Shown: one piece after another, positions 36,434 to 46,759 of the stretch | Layout: each line of letters starts with the position of its first letter | Position numbering within the stretch: the stretch's first letter is position 1 | Assembly: GCA_043753895.1 (NCBI GenBank) | Contig: JAYUWK010000107.1 | Coordinates: 18,110-82,109, forward strand | Reading direction: 5' to 3' | Source of the DNA: WLMZ01 sp043753895 | GTDB lineage: Bacteria > Actinomycetota > Acidimicrobiia > Acidimicrobiales > Ilumatobacteraceae | Length of the DNA stretch: 64,000 bases | The notes under the pieces: model-generated | What the model saw: only the letters and a program-made list of their open reading frames with translations | Database searches by the model: none | Told to the model about the DNA's origin: nothing | Position numbers and translations under genes: made by a program

Positions 36434-37099
36434 TCAGCGCGATGCGTCGACGAGGTCGACGATGATCTGCAACCCCCGTGGCACGCCGTGGCCAACTGGC
36501 GCGAGCAACACAGTGCGAATGCCGACATCGATGGCAGCACCATCGTTGATGTGGTTGTCGCCGACCATCAGCGCGTGCTCGGCCGATACGCCCGCTGCGT
36601 CGAGCGCAATATCGAACAACCGCAACTCTGGTTTGATCGTGCCATGCTCGCCAGACAACACGAACGCGTGGATGAATCGGTCGAGGTCGTAGTGAGCCAG
36701 AATCGGGCGGAGGTCGAACGCCACGTCGCTGACGATGACCATGGGAATGCCGCGATCAGCCAGCGATTGCAGCACGCCTTCGACGTCGACGTACGGCGCC
36801 CATCCCGCAGCCGATGTCTCGAAGCCGTAGAGCGCGTCGCCGATGCCTGGGCAGCGCTGTTCCAATTCGGACCACAGCGCTGTCCAACAACTGCGATGGA
36901 GCGCCGCAGATGTGTCGCGACCCTTGGCGATTTCGTCAGCCCGACGGGAACGAATGCGGGCAGCGTCCCACAACAAATGTGCCTCGCTGCGGCTGAGTTC
37001 GATGCCTGCACCAGCAGCGAAGTCGACAATGAAGTCGACACTCCCCGGGGTGTCGAACAGGGTGTGTCCCCAATCGATGAGGACGGCGTCGATGCTCAA
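36434..37099 (-). CDS. HAD-superfamily hydrolase
   Basis: The 221-residue protein has HAD motif I as DAVLIDWGHTLFD (nucleophile Asp, with Gly at the +2 position instead of the usual acid-base Asp), motif II VIVSDVAFDLR, the Lys in GTIKPELRLFD, and motif III/IV MVGDNHINDGAAIDVG. Missing the second Asp of DxD may limit phosphatase activity. The substrate is unknown. The TTG start overlaps the icd stop, so it is probably translated in coupling with isocitrate dehydrogenase. Confidence 0.85.
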   Translation of the reverse strand: MSIDAVLIDWGHTLFDTPGSVDFIVDFAAGAGIELSRSEAHLLWDAARIRSRRADEIAKGRDTSAALHRSCWTALWSELEQRCPGIGDALYGFETSAAGWAPYVDVEGVLQSLADRGIPMVIVSDVAFDLRPILAHYDLDRFIHAFVLSGEHGTIKPELRLFDIALDAAGVSAEHALMVGDNHINDGAAIDVGIRTVLLAPVGHGVPRGLQIIVDLVDASR

Positions 37100-38313
37100 C
37101 GCATCTTGGCCTGAAGCCGGCGATCCAACGCATCGAGGAAGTCCTCGGTGTTGAGATACGGGGCATCACGGCTGATGAGCGTGGACAGATCCTTGGTCAT
37201 CTCGCCGCCCTCGACGGCCTCGATACACACAGACTCGAGGGCATCGGCAAACGCGATGAGTTCGGGGGTGTTGTCGAGCTTGCCGCGATGGGCGAGTCCA
37301 CGAGTCCAGGCGAAGATCGAGGCAATCGGGTTGGTGGATGTCTTGTTGCCCTTTTGATGTTCGCGGTAGTGGCGAGTGACCGTGCCGTGTGCCGCCTCGG
37401 CCTCCATGGTGCGCCCATCGGGGGTGAGCAGCACGCTGGTCATCAGACCAAGCGAACCGAAGCCCTGGGCGACGATGTCGGACTGCACGTCACCGTCGTA
37501 GTTCTTGCAGGCCCACAGGTAGCCACCCTCCCACTTGAGCGCGCAGGCGACCATGTCGTCGATGAGACGGTGCTCGTAGGTGAGCCCTGCGGCGTCGTAC
37601 TGCGCCTTGAATTCATCGTTGAAGACCTGCTCGAAGATGTCCTTGAAGCTGCCGTCGTAGGCCTTGAGGATGGTGTTCTTGGTGCTGAGGTACACCGGGT
37701 AGTGGCGCTGCAGTCCGTAGGTGAGGCTGGCGCGGGCGAAGTCGCGAATTGAGTCGTTGAAGTTGTACATGCCCATGCCGACACCGCCGTCATCACCGAA
37801 CGTGGCCACCTCCATGACGACAGGTTCCTCGCCGTTCGTGGGCGTGTAGGTCATGGTGAGTGTGCCCGCGCCGGGGACTTTGAAGTCTGTTGCCTTGTAC
37901 TGATCACCGTGCGCATGGCGGCCGATGACGATGGGCTTTCTCCAGCCGGGAACCAGTCGGGGAATGTTGCTCATGATGATCGGCTCGCGAAAGATCACAC
38001 CGCCGAGAATGTTGCGGATGGTGCCATTGGGGCTCTTCCACATTTTCTGCAACCCGAACTCCTCGACGCGAGCCTCGTCGGGTGTGATCGTGGCGCACTT
38101 GACGGCAACGCCATGCTTCTTGGTGGCCTCGGCAGAATCGATGGTGACCTGATCGTGGGTGGCATCGCGATGCTCGATACTGAGGTCGTAATAGTCCAAG
38201 TCGATGTCGAGATAGGGCAGGATCAGCTTGTCCTTGATGTACCGCCAAATGATGCGCGTCATCTCGTCGCCGTCCATCTCGACAACGGGATTCAGAACCT
38301 TGATCTTGGCCAT
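37096..38313 (-). CDS. icd: Isocitrate dehydrogenase (NADP), eukaryote-like type
   Basis: Icd decarboxylates isocitrate to 2-oxoglutarate and makes NADPH. The 405-residue protein belongs to the homodimeric subfamily resembling mitochondrial IDH: KVLNPVVEMDGDEMTRIIW near the start, SPNGTIRNILGGVIFREPI around residue 95, the metal-site YDGDVQSDIVAQGFGSLGLM near residue 272, and EAAHGTVTRHYREHQKG near residue 305. GAGAGG lies before ATG 38313. A -10-like TAGGCT at 38361-38366 (minus strand) would give a leader of about 40 nt. A HAD gene is coupled downstream. Confidence 0.96.
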   Translation of the reverse strand: MAKIKVLNPVVEMDGDEMTRIIWRYIKDKLILPYLDIDLDYYDLSIEHRDATHDQVTIDSAEATKKHGVAVKCATITPDEARVEEFGLQKMWKSPNGTIRNILGGVIFREPIIMSNIPRLVPGWRKPIVIGRHAHGDQYKATDFKVPGAGTLTMTYTPTNGEEPVVMEVATFGDDGGVGMGMYNFNDSIRDFARASLTYGLQRHYPVYLSTKNTILKAYDGSFKDIFEQVFNDEFKAQYDAAGLTYEHRLIDDMVACALKWEGGYLWACKNYDGDVQSDIVAQGFGSLGLMTSVLLTPDGRTMEAEAAHGTVTRHYREHQKGNKTSTNPIASIFAWTRGLAHRGKLDNTPELIAFADALESVCIEAVEGGEMTKDLSTLISRDAPYLNTEDFLDALDRRLQAKMR

Positions 38314-38411
38314 GTGCGTCACCTCTCGCGTCGCTCGTCTCACTTGTATTCGACTTGTACAGCCTAGCCGTAACTCGCTCGTCACCGCGCTCGAGTGGAC
38401 TCAACCGGCAG

Positions 38412-38440
38412 TTGACATGCACGAAGGCCTTTGCCAAGCT
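38412..38440 (+). promoter_or_regulatory. Promoter (-35 TTGACA, 17 nt, -10 CAAGCT), probably leaderless
   Basis: TTGACA at 38412-38417 is a perfect -35 hexamer; 17 nt later CAAGCT lies 6 nt before GTG 38447. An in-frame ATG at 38417 lies upstream of the predicted transcription start and is therefore not chosen. Confidence 0.5.
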
Positions 38441-38446
38441 CGGCCC

Positions 38447-39373
38447 GTGACCTCGACACCGCCCCGTGAGTTCCTCGCCTCCGACAACGGGATGCCGCCA
38501 AACTGGTCCGTGGAGCCGCTCACGGGAACGCTCGGTGCCGTCATTCACGGTGCTGATCTCTCGCGCGAGCTGACCGTCGAGGAGGTGGACGCCCTGCGCT
38601 GTGCCCTCTTGGCCTTTCGTGTTGTGTTCTTTCGCGACCAGCACATCACGCCCGGCCAGCAGGTGTCCTTTGCCCGTCGCTTCGGTGAACTGACCCCCGC
38701 ACATCCACTGCTGGGCGGGCTCGATGACGATCATCCTGAGGTACTCGTACTCGACAGCAGCGACTATCCCCTTGGCGTCGGCAGCCTCGGGAACGGAACG
38801 AGCTACAACAACCGTTGGCACACAGACGTCACCTTCTCGCAGCAACCACCGATGGGCACCATCCTTGCCGCGCGCCAGATTCCCCGGCGCGGAGGTGACA
38901 CGTTGTGGGCCGACCTCATCGACGCATACACCAGTCTGTCGGTGCCGATTCGCCATGCCATCGGCGGGTTGACGGCGGTCCACAGCGCGGCCGGCGCGTT
39001 CGAGCGTTTCAGGAGCGATGACCCAACCGGCGAACAGCAGAAGCGACTGGCCACGCTGTCTCCGGTGCAGCACCCGATTGTGCGGGTGCACCCGGAAACG
39101 GGTGAGCGCGGGCTGTTCGTCAACGAGACCTTCACCCAGAGCATTGTCGGACTACTGCCCACCGAGAGCGATGCGATCCTGAACCTGTTGTACGCACACA
39201 TGGTCGAACCCGAACGCGTGGTGCGTTGGAAGTGGCGCGACGGTGATGTGGCGTTCTGGGACAACCGGGCCACGGCGCATTATGCCGCGGCCGACTATGG
39301 CGACCAGCGACGCATCATGCATCGTGTCACGGTCGCTGGCGACCGCCCGCTCGGTATCTCAACGGCTGACTGA
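38447..39373 (+). CDS. TauD/TfdA-family 2-oxoglutarate-dependent dioxygenase
   Basis: The 308-residue protein is a non-haem Fe(II)/2-oxoglutarate oxygenase. The iron-binding facial triad is visible as NNRWHTDVTF (His and Asp, near residue 125) and DNRATAHYAAADY (distal His, near residue 275), with the 2-oxoglutarate-binding Arg in RRIMHRVTVAG. N-terminal GTLGAVIHGADLSRELT is typical of taurine and alkylsulfate dioxygenases. The substrate (taurine, alkylsulfate, 2,4-D-like or other) cannot be fixed; an alkylsulfatase-like gene 3 kb downstream makes an organosulfur role possible. It diverges from icd. Confidence 0.88.
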   Translation: MTSTPPREFLASDNGMPPNWSVEPLTGTLGAVIHGADLSRELTVEEVDALRCALLAFRVVFFRDQHITPGQQVSFARRFGELTPAHPLLGGLDDDHPEVLVLDSSDYPLGVGSLGNGTSYNNRWHTDVTFSQQPPMGTILAARQIPRRGGDTLWADLIDAYTSLSVPIRHAIGGLTAVHSAAGAFERFRSDDPTGEQQKRLATLSPVQHPIVRVHPETGERGLFVNETFTQSIVGLLPTESDAILNLLYAHMVEPERVVRWKWRDGDVAFWDNRATAHYAAADYGDQRRIMHRVTVAGDRPLGISTAD

Positions 39374-39434
39374 GTTTTCGTCACACCGACGCAATTGCGG
39401 CCGATGCAACGCGGTGATCGATCACCCTGCGACC

Positions 39435-39440
39435 TACCAT
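39435..39440 (+). promoter_or_regulatory. -10 box of probable leaderless promoter
   Basis: TACCAT lies exactly 7 nt before ATG 39448. Confidence 0.5.
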
Positions 39441-39447
39441 CTTGTCC

Positions 39448-40544
39448 ATGGAATTCGCCTGGACACCCGAACAGATCGAGTTGCGCGCACGCGCCCGCAA
39501 GGTGGCAGCCACAGCCGTCGAACGGCTTGGTCGCAGCAATGACAGTTGGATCAATGGGTACAGCAAGGAGTTCGCCAAAGAGATGTCGGCGCAGGGCTGG
39601 ATCGGCATGACCTGGCCTACCGAATTCGGCGGTGGCGGGCGTCCGGCGATCGAACGCCTCATCGTTGGTGAGGAACTGATCGCCGCTGGCGCACCGATCG
39701 CGGCAATGTGGTTCGCCGATCGGCAGATGGGCCCGACACTCATCACCTACGGACGACCCGATCAGCAGGCCGAGTTCCTCCCGCGCATCCTCAGTGGGGA
39801 GACAACCTGGTGCATCGGCATGAGCGAGCCGAATGCGGGCAGCGATCTCGCCAGCCTGAAGACGACCGCTGCGCGCGATGGTGACGACTGGGTGATCAAC
39901 GGACAGAAGATCTGGACCAGCTTCGGCGAGGTCGCCGACTACTGCTATCTGATCTGTCGTACCACCACCGAGGGACCGCCGCATGCCGGCATCAGCGAGA
40001 TCATCGTACCGATGGATACCACCGGCATCGAGGTGCGTCCGATCAAGGACATGACAACGAACCGGCACTTCTGCGAGGTCTTCTTCACCGACGTGCGTGT
40101 GCCGGCGATCAATCTGGTCGGAACCGAGGGCGCAGCGTTTAAGCAGACGATGCGTCAACTCGAGCACGAACGCGGCGGCATCGATCGCCTCGTCAGCAAT
40201 CACGCGCTGTACTTGCTGGCACGCGAGCGAGCCGACACAACCGACCCAATCGTGCGCCAAGAGATCGCAGCGCTCGAGATTGCGTACCGCATCGGCCGTA
40301 TCCTCGTGGTTCGTGAAGCGCTACAGCAGGCACCTGCCGGTTTCAGCGCAGCAACCAAATGTTTCTGCACCGAACACGAGGTACAGGTTGCCGAGTTCGT
40401 CTCACGAACGCTCGGTGCAGAAGCCACGCTGTGGAACCCGGTGACACAGGGGCTGTGTTACGCCCCCGGCTACACCATCATGGGCGGCACATCGAACGTG
40501 ATGCGTAACATCCTCGGCGAGCGCGTGCTGGGGCTGCCGCGCTG

Positions 40545-40545
<1 letters not shown>
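39448..40545 (+). CDS. Acyl-CoA dehydrogenase
   Basis: The 365-residue flavoprotein has the three ACAD domains: the N-terminal helical part (AWTPEQIELRARARKVAA; GWIGMTWPTEFGGGG), the beta-barrel FAD region (WCIGMSEPNAGSDLASLKT; GQKIWTSFGEVADYCYLICR) and the C-terminal helical part ending GYTIMGGTSNVMRNILGERV. It should oxidise an acyl-CoA or a related thioester; the chain or ring specificity is unknown. The stop overlaps the ATG of the ABC ATPase gene (TGATG). That is an unusual partner and suggests a shared substrate such as a lipid or steroid, which is inference. Confidence 0.9.
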
Positions 40546-41491
<946 letters not shown>

Positions 41492-41495
<4 letters not shown>

Positions 41496-42313
41496 CCGTC
41501 ACAGCAGCACCCGTCTCGAATGCGTCCACCGACGCGCGCGGACGTCGAGGTGGGTTCTGGCGCGACCTGCACAGCGTTGCCCTGCGCGCCATCCGTCTCA
41601 CCTTGCGCGAACCCGAGGCGATCATCCCGGCACTCGCCATCCCGGTGTTCTTCTTCATCGTCAACGTCGGCGCACTGCAGGACTTCGTCGAAAAGACAGC
41701 GCCCGCAGGCTTCAATTTCAAGGCGTTCCAGCTTCCCGTCTCAATCGTGTTCGCCGTCACGGGTGTGTCGCGTGCCGGCTCGCTCGTCACCGACATTCAG
41801 GACGGCTATTTCGACCGCCTGTTGCTCACACCGGTACGCAGGACCACGCTCCTGTTGGGCCTGATGATGGCCGATCTTGCGCTGGTCATCACGCTCTGCA
41901 TTCCCGTTGTTGCCCTCGGAGTGATCCTCGGGGTGCACTTTGCCACGGGCTTTGCGGGACTCGTGCTCTTCATCGCAATGGGCGGGCTATGGGGCCTTGC
42001 CTTCACCGGTTTCCCCTACGCCATTGCGTTGAAGACCGGCAACCCAGCTGCTGTGAACTCCAGTTTCTTGCTCTTCTTCCCGTTCGCGTTCCTCACCACG
42101 GCGTTCTTGCCGAAGGAGGCGCTCACCGGTTGGCTCAACACAGTGGCCAGCTGGAACCCGGTCACCTACCTGCTCGACGGCCTGCGTTCGCTGGTCCTCG
42201 AGGGCGGGAATGGCGCTGCGCTCCTCAAGGCGTTCGTGGCCATCGGCGGCATGGGCCTCATGTCGTTCACCTTGGCATTCGCCGCGTTGCGCGGTCGACT
42301 CAAGCAGAGCTGA
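41492..42313 (+). CDS. ABC-2 type permease (DrrB-like)
   Basis: The 273-residue protein has six transmembrane helices typical of ABC-2 permeases (IIPALAIPVFFFIVNVGAL; LVITLCIPVVALGVILGVHF; GLVLFIAMGGLWGLAFTGFP; SSFLLFFPFAFLTTAFLPK; GMGLMSFTLAFAAL). The conserved cytoplasmic loop is SRAGSLVTDIQDGYFDRLLL. It starts with GTG overlapping the ATPase stop. Together they form a half-size exporter of the daunorubicin-resistance type; the substrate is unknown. Confidence 0.92.
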
Positions 42314-42329
42314 CCGCGACGTCGGCCAT

Positions 42330-42335
42330 TAGCGT
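42330..42335 (+). promoter_or_regulatory. -10 box of probable leaderless promoter
   Basis: TAGCGT lies exactly 7 nt before ATG 42343, the same hexamer found at both copies of the 214-nt repeat. Confidence 0.5.
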
Positions 42336-42342
42336 TGGCTAC

Positions 42343-43707
42343 ATGACCGACCTGCTCGATCTCTCCGCTCGCATCATCGACTCCGGTCACACCGATCAAC
42401 CAGTGAATCGTGTGACCAACGAGCTCAGCGAACTCGCCGACGAACTTGCGATTGTCGAAAGCTTCAGTCATTGCGTGGCCCTGCGCACCGACGAGGGCAT
42501 CGTGGCCTTTGACTCCTCGGGTGTCGCAACGGGCGAGGCGGTCGTGGCCGCGTTGCGTGGCTGGACCCCGGCACCTGTAAGTCATCTCGTCTACACGCAC
42601 GGCCACGCCGACCATGTCGGCGGAAGCGGTTTCTTCGCGGCAGCGGCCGAGCGCGACGGTCATCGCGCCCCGCATGTGATCGGACACGACAACGTCGCGC
42701 ATCGCCTCGATCGCTACGAGTACACCAACAACTGGAACCTCATCATCAACGCCCGTCAGTTCGGCGGGCTCGCCGGTGAGCTCAACCTCGGTATCGGCGA
42801 TGTCGACTTCGACACATCTCATGGTCTTAGCTCGGTCACGGTGAATGCGCGCCACGCGCGCCGCTTCCTGCCCTCACGAACGATGCGACCCGTCGAGACC
42901 TTTGCAACAACTCACACGATGTCTGTGGGTGCAGAGACGATCGAGTTGCACCACGCACGCGGCGAGACCGACGATCATCTCTGGGCGTGGCTTCCCGAGC
43001 GTCGCTGCATCATGAGCGGAGACTTCCTCATCTGGAATTTTCCGAACGCCGGAAATCCACAGAAGGTGCAGCGCTTCCCCATCGAGTGGGCCGCGGCACT
43101 GCGCGCGATGATCGCTCGGGGCCCCGAACTATTGCTGCCTGCCCACGGACTGCCGATCAGTGGTGCCGACCGCATCGCGCGTGTACTCGACGAGATCGCT
43201 ACTGCACTCGAGAATCTGGTGTCGGAAGTGATCGCGATGATGAACAGCGGAGCGACCCTCGACACAATCCTGCACACGGTCAAGGTTCCTGCAGACACCC
43301 TTGCGAAGCCATACCTGCGTCCTCTCTACGACGAGCCCGAGTTTGTGGTGCACAACGTCTGGCGCCAGTTCGGTGGTTGGTGGGATGGCGCTGCCAGTCG
43401 GCTGAAACCGTCGCCCGATGCTGCTGTCTCGGTCGCGTTGGCCGAGCTCGTTGGTGGTGCCGACGTATTGATGCGCAGAGCCGAGCAAGCTGCCGCCGAT
43501 GGGGACCTGCGGCTTGCCTGTCACTTTGCCGACTACGCAGGCTGGGCCGCCCCCGATGACCCAACCATCCATGCAGCGCGCTCTGCCATTTACGTCCTGC
43601 GGCGCAGGGTTGAGCCGTCGTTGATGAGCAAAGGCATCTTCCTGTCGGCCAGTCGCGAATCACTTGCCATTGTGGACGCTGCAGCTACGCCGTCTTCCCC
43701 AAGCTGA
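42343..43707 (+). CDS. Metallo-beta-lactamase-fold hydrolase with alkylsulfatase-type dimerisation domain
   Basis: The 454-residue protein carries the zinc-binding YTHGHADHVGGSGFF motif near residue 84, further histidine ligands in LHHARGETDDHLWAW near residue 205 and LLPAHGLPISG near residue 268. It also has a C-terminal helical section (KPYLRPLYDEPEFVVHNVWR, then FGGWWDG) that matches the dimerisation domain of SdsA1-type alkyl sulfatases. The C-terminal sterol-carrier-like domain of full-length SdsA1 is missing. A sulfate-ester or other ester hydrolase is likely. Its 3' end overlaps the convergent DMT transporter gene by 23 bp. Confidence 0.82.
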   Translation: MTDLLDLSARIIDSGHTDQPVNRVTNELSELADELAIVESFSHCVALRTDEGIVAFDSSGVATGEAVVAALRGWTPAPVSHLVYTHGHADHVGGSGFFAAAAERDGHRAPHVIGHDNVAHRLDRYEYTNNWNLIINARQFGGLAGELNLGIGDVDFDTSHGLSSVTVNARHARRFLPSRTMRPVETFATTHTMSVGAETIELHHARGETDDHLWAWLPERRCIMSGDFLIWNFPNAGNPQKVQRFPIEWAAALRAMIARGPELLLPAHGLPISGADRIARVLDEIATALENLVSEVIAMMNSGATLDTILHTVKVPADTLAKPYLRPLYDEPEFVVHNVWRQFGGWWDGAASRLKPSPDAAVSVALAELVGGADVLMRRAEQAAADGDLRLACHFADYAGWAAPDDPTIHAARSAIYVLRRRVEPSLMSKGIFLSASRESLAIVDAAATPSSPS

Positions 43708-44575
43708 CGAGTACCAGCGCGCCAACTGCAAGCGCCATACCGAGTGCCTGCGATCTCGACACACGTTCGCGGTCGAGCCCGAAGGCCAGGCACACGGTGC
43801 TCACCGGATACATCGCGGCAACAACGACTACAACAGAGAGCAGACCGCGCCGCACGGCGAGCACGTAGAGCACGTTCGCCGTCATGTCCAAGGCCCCCGC
43901 GAGCAGGGCGAGTCGCCATACCGCGACGCTCAGGCCCAGCGGCTCCGGAGCTGTGGATGCAGAGTCGTCGCGTCGTGCGCCCGACCGACGACTGCTTGCG
44001 AGTACGAACGCACCCACCAAGACGACCGAGACGAAGCGCGCCGCGACGAGCGGCCACATGCCGCTGTTGTCAGAGGTTCGGTCGAGCGTGACGAAGATGA
44101 TCGCAAAGCCAGCGCCGGCCACGAATGCCAAGATCAGGGTCGCTGGTGGCGTGGCGCTATGACGTTCACCGACAGCGCCACTCACGAGCGCAACGGCGAC
44201 AACGGCCAGCGCCATGCCGCCGAGGGCAACGGCGCCGGGGCGTTCACCGGAGACGAGGCCGAGCGCGACCGGTATCGCTGCGCTCGTGACCGCAGTGATG
44301 GGGGCCACGATCGTCATCGCGCCATGCGAAAGTGCATGGTAGAACGCGCCGAGCGCCACCGCTGTCGCGACGCCGGCAGCCCCGCCCCAAGCCCAGTCGT
44401 GCCAATTCGGAACCGGCGTTCCCATCACGAATACGACGACCAACACGAGTACCAAACTGGCGGACTGCCCGACCAGGCTCACCATGGTGCTCGCCGCGGA
44501 TCGTGAGGCCCTGCCCCCGCAGTAATCAGCAACGCCGTACACGACAGCACAGGCAAAAGCGAGCAGGATCGGCAC
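43685..44575 (-). CDS. EamA/DMT-superfamily transporter
   Basis: The 296-residue protein has ten transmembrane helices in two EamA repeats (ILLAFACAVVYGVADYCGG; SLVLVLVVVFVMG; ALGGMALAVVAVALVSGAV; ATLILAFVAGAGFAIIFVT; LLSVVVVVAAMYPVSTVCLA; GMALAVGALVLVSLG). Substrates of this superfamily range from amino acids to nucleotide sugars, and none can be assigned here. It is monocistronic and convergent with the metallo-beta-lactamase gene. Confidence 0.87.
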   Translation of the reverse strand: MPILLAFACAVVYGVADYCGGRASRSAASTMVSLVGQSASLVLVLVVVFVMGTPVPNWHDWAWGGAAGVATAVALGAFYHALSHGAMTIVAPITAVTSAAIPVALGLVSGERPGAVALGGMALAVVAVALVSGAVGERHSATPPATLILAFVAGAGFAIIFVTLDRTSDNSGMWPLVAARFVSVVLVGAFVLASSRRSGARRDDSASTAPEPLGLSVAVWRLALLAGALDMTANVLYVLAVRRGLLSVVVVVAAMYPVSTVCLAFGLDRERVSRSQALGMALAVGALVLVSLGKTA

Positions 44576-44598
44576 GACTCATAGTCAACAGGCTCGCT

Positions 44599-44884
44599 AT
44601 GGTGCCCGGTCATGGAACATATTCGCGATACCAAGAGCGATACTGGAACGACCGAATGTTCAGCGCCATCGAAGCGATGCGACCGCTCGCGGCCGACGCT
44701 GGCGTCTCGATGGCAACCATGGCTGTTCAATGGATGCTCGCGAATCCGACCCATCGTCGGGGCGAGCCATCCCGCACAGCTGGCCGATGTCGTGGCGGCC
44801 GTGGCATCTCCGATCGATGCCACGCTGAAGGCCACGCTCGACGCGATGACCTACGAGTTCCGGTTCGGCGACAACGCTCGCTGA
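44599..44884 (+). pseudogene. Aldo/keto reductase C-terminal remnant with frameshift
   Basis: The first reading frame gives GTYSRYQERYWNDRMFSAIE and MATMAVQWMLANP, the C-terminal part of an aldo/keto reductase. Near 44750 the similarity jumps by one base into the frame giving RPIVGASHPAQLADVVAAV and the ending DAMTYEFRFGDNAR. The first 200 or so residues, including the catalytic Tyr, are missing. It is a truncated and frameshifted remnant between two minus-strand genes. Confidence 0.75.
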
Positions 44885-44889
44885 TCCGC

Positions 44890-46122
44890 TCAGGCCATTG
44901 CCTGCGCTGACAGAGACGCGTCGGTGCGCGTGACACGCGTAGCTCTCCACCCATAGATGCCCGCAACACAGGCAGCCACACCGCCGACGAATACGCCGAC
45001 GCGCGGGTTGAACACCTGACACACTGCACCGAGGATCGGCCCGCCGATGGGCGTGCTGCCCAGAAAGACGATCGCCTGTAGCGCAAGCACCCGACCACGC
45101 ATGGCCGGGTCGGCGCGCACCTGCACGAGCGCCGTGGACGACGTCATGAACGCAATGCTCGACGCACCGACGAGCACGCCGATCGGGAAGGTGAAGGCAA
45201 GGCTCGGCGTCACTGCGAGCAGGATCATCGAGGCACCGAAGGCCATCGCCGACACGACCACCTGTCGCACGGTGATGGTGATCCGACGCGCAGAGGCCAG
45301 CGCACCGATCAGCGAGCCCACGCTGATGACGGAGTACACGAGCGTGAACGTGCTGTCGTCACCATGGAGGGTGCGCTTGATCAGCAAGGGCATCACCACG
45401 TTGAAGTTGAACGTGAAGGTGCCGATGATCGCCATCATCACGAGTGGGATGAACAGGTCGGGCACCGCACGGACATAGCGCAGGCCGGCACGCACCTGCC
45501 CCTTGCCGCGAGGCGATATGGGTCGCTCACGCAGTTCGCTCGTGCGCATCATCCAGAGTGCGATCAACACGGCGATGTAGGACAGCCCATCAACCACAAA
45601 ACACCAGCCGTAGCCCACGGTTTGAATCAGCAGACCCGCCAGTGCGGGGCCGACTACACGTGAGCCCATCATCAGCGCACTGTTCAGGCTGACCGCGTTC
45701 TGCACGTGGGTATCGGGCACCATCTCGACGACGAAGGCGCGCCGCGCCGGATTGTCAAACGCGGTGGCAAACCCTCCGCACATCGCCACGGCATACAGCG
45801 CAACGAGTGGTGGTCGATCCATGAAGGCCAGCGCCGCTAAGGCGAACGATTGCACCATCGCGAAGGTCTGTACCACCATCAGAAGCTTCCGCTTATCGGA
45901 CCGATCTGCCACCAATCCGGCCCATGCGCCGATTACGAGCACCGGCCCGAACTGACATGCGGCCAGTAATCCCAAGGCAAGTCCGCTGTCCGTGAGCTTC
46001 AAGACAAGCAACGTCTGGGCGATCAAGGTGAGCCAGTTGCCGACTTGCGAGATCAGCTGGCCGGTGAAGAACAACCGGAAATTACGGATTCGCATCGACG
46101 CGAACGTTCCACCGCGTTTCAT
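44890..46122 (-). CDS. MFS transporter, EntS-like (MFS_3)
   Basis: The 410-residue protein has twelve transmembrane helices. The N-terminus SMRIRNFRLFFTGQLISQVG, then NWLTLIAQTLLVL, and the loop AGLVADRSDKRKLLMVVQT are typical of the MFS_3 drug/siderophore efflux group, and the central loop FDNPARRAFVVEMVP is also typical. The ATG overlaps the marR stop, so the exporter is controlled with its regulator. A drug or toxic metabolite that inactivates the MarR protein is the likely substrate. Confidence 0.9.
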   Translation of the reverse strand: MKRGGTFASMRIRNFRLFFTGQLISQVGNWLTLIAQTLLVLKLTDSGLALGLLAACQFGPVLVIGAWAGLVADRSDKRKLLMVVQTFAMVQSFALAALAFMDRPPLVALYAVAMCGGFATAFDNPARRAFVVEMVPDTHVQNAVSLNSALMMGSRVVGPALAGLLIQTVGYGWCFVVDGLSYIAVLIALWMMRTSELRERPISPRGKGQVRAGLRYVRAVPDLFIPLVMMAIIGTFTFNFNVVMPLLIKRTLHGDDSTFTLVYSVISVGSLIGALASARRITITVRQVVVSAMAFGASMILLAVTPSLAFTFPIGVLVGASSIAFMTSSTALVQVRADPAMRGRVLALQAIVFLGSTPIGGPILGAVCQVFNPRVGVFVGGVAACVAGIYGWRATRVTRTDASLSAQAMA

Positions 46123-46583
46123 AGCGCGCCGTCCGCAGGGGCCTCGGTGAGCTTGACGAGAACGTCGACAGCCGCCGAGAGCCGTGTGAGTTCGTCGGCC
46201 GAGAGCGCGCTGAGTTGATTCTGCAACCACACTGTCCGGCGATTGCGCACGTCGTCGAGCTGGCGTCGGCCGGCCGCCGTGATGTGAATGCGGGTCACGC
46301 GACGATCCCGAGTATCGGTGACGCGCCGCACGAGACCCAAAGACTCCATCTTCGAAACCACGGTCGTGATCGTTGGCGGTGCGACCTGTTCGAGGGAAGC
46401 GAGTTCGCCATGGGTCACGCCCTCGGAACGCGAGATCGAGGCGAGAGCCGCTGTGAGCGTGGGGCCGAGTCCAGTGCGGTCTTGCTGGCGAAGTAGCCGT
46501 GCCAGGCGCGTCACCGAGAGCCGCAGCGACTGGGCGACCTCAGCCTCGGCCTGCTGCGTCGTGGAGCGTTGTACTGTGGCCAT
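46119..46583 (-). CDS. MarR-family transcriptional regulator
   Basis: The 154-residue protein has the MarR winged helix: LGPTLTAALASISRSEGVTH, then GELASLEQVAPPTITTVVSK (recognition helix), then MESLGLVRRVTDTRDRRVTR (beta-wing). It is encoded first in a coupled pair with the MFS exporter. A perfect palindrome with 14-bp arms lies just upstream of its -10 box, the expected operator for autorepression relieved by a ligand. Confidence 0.93.
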   Translation of the reverse strand: MATVQRSTTQQAEAEVAQSLRLSVTRLARLLRQQDRTGLGPTLTAALASISRSEGVTHGELASLEQVAPPTITTVVSKMESLGLVRRVTDTRDRRVTRIHITAAGRRQLDDVRNRRTVWLQNQLSALSADELTRLSAAVDVLVKLTEAPADGAL

Positions 46584-46589
46584 GCGGGT

Positions 46590-46595
46590 ACTCTA
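46590..46595 (-). promoter_or_regulatory. -10 box of marR, probably leaderless
   Basis: TAGAGT on the minus strand lies 6 nt before ATG 46583; its first base is also the last base of the operator palindrome. Confidence 0.5.
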
Positions 46596-46627
46596 CCCAA
46601 TTAGTTCGTTCATCGAACTAATTGGGT
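46595..46627. promoter_or_regulatory. MarR operator palindrome
   Basis: ACCCAATTAGTTCG, a 5-nt spacer (TTCAT) and CGAACTAATTGGGT form a perfect inverted repeat with 14-bp arms. It sits at the spacer/-35 position of the marR promoter, so bound MarR would block RNA polymerase. Confidence 0.85.
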
Positions 46628-46759
46628 GTGCGAGCTCCTTCCCTGTTGGCCACTCAGCGATTCGGCTCGCTCCGGGGCGCCGGCGGGGCATTGCGGCTCT
46701 CGGCGGATCTGGCAGTACTTCTGCGCCTTCAAGGGCACGAATCTGCTGACGGAAAGCCC

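Noticed and set aside
42166..42855. Minus-strand frame of 229 codons opposite the MBL gene
   Set aside because: It is antisense to the zinc-binding region of a conserved enzyme and contains no domain.
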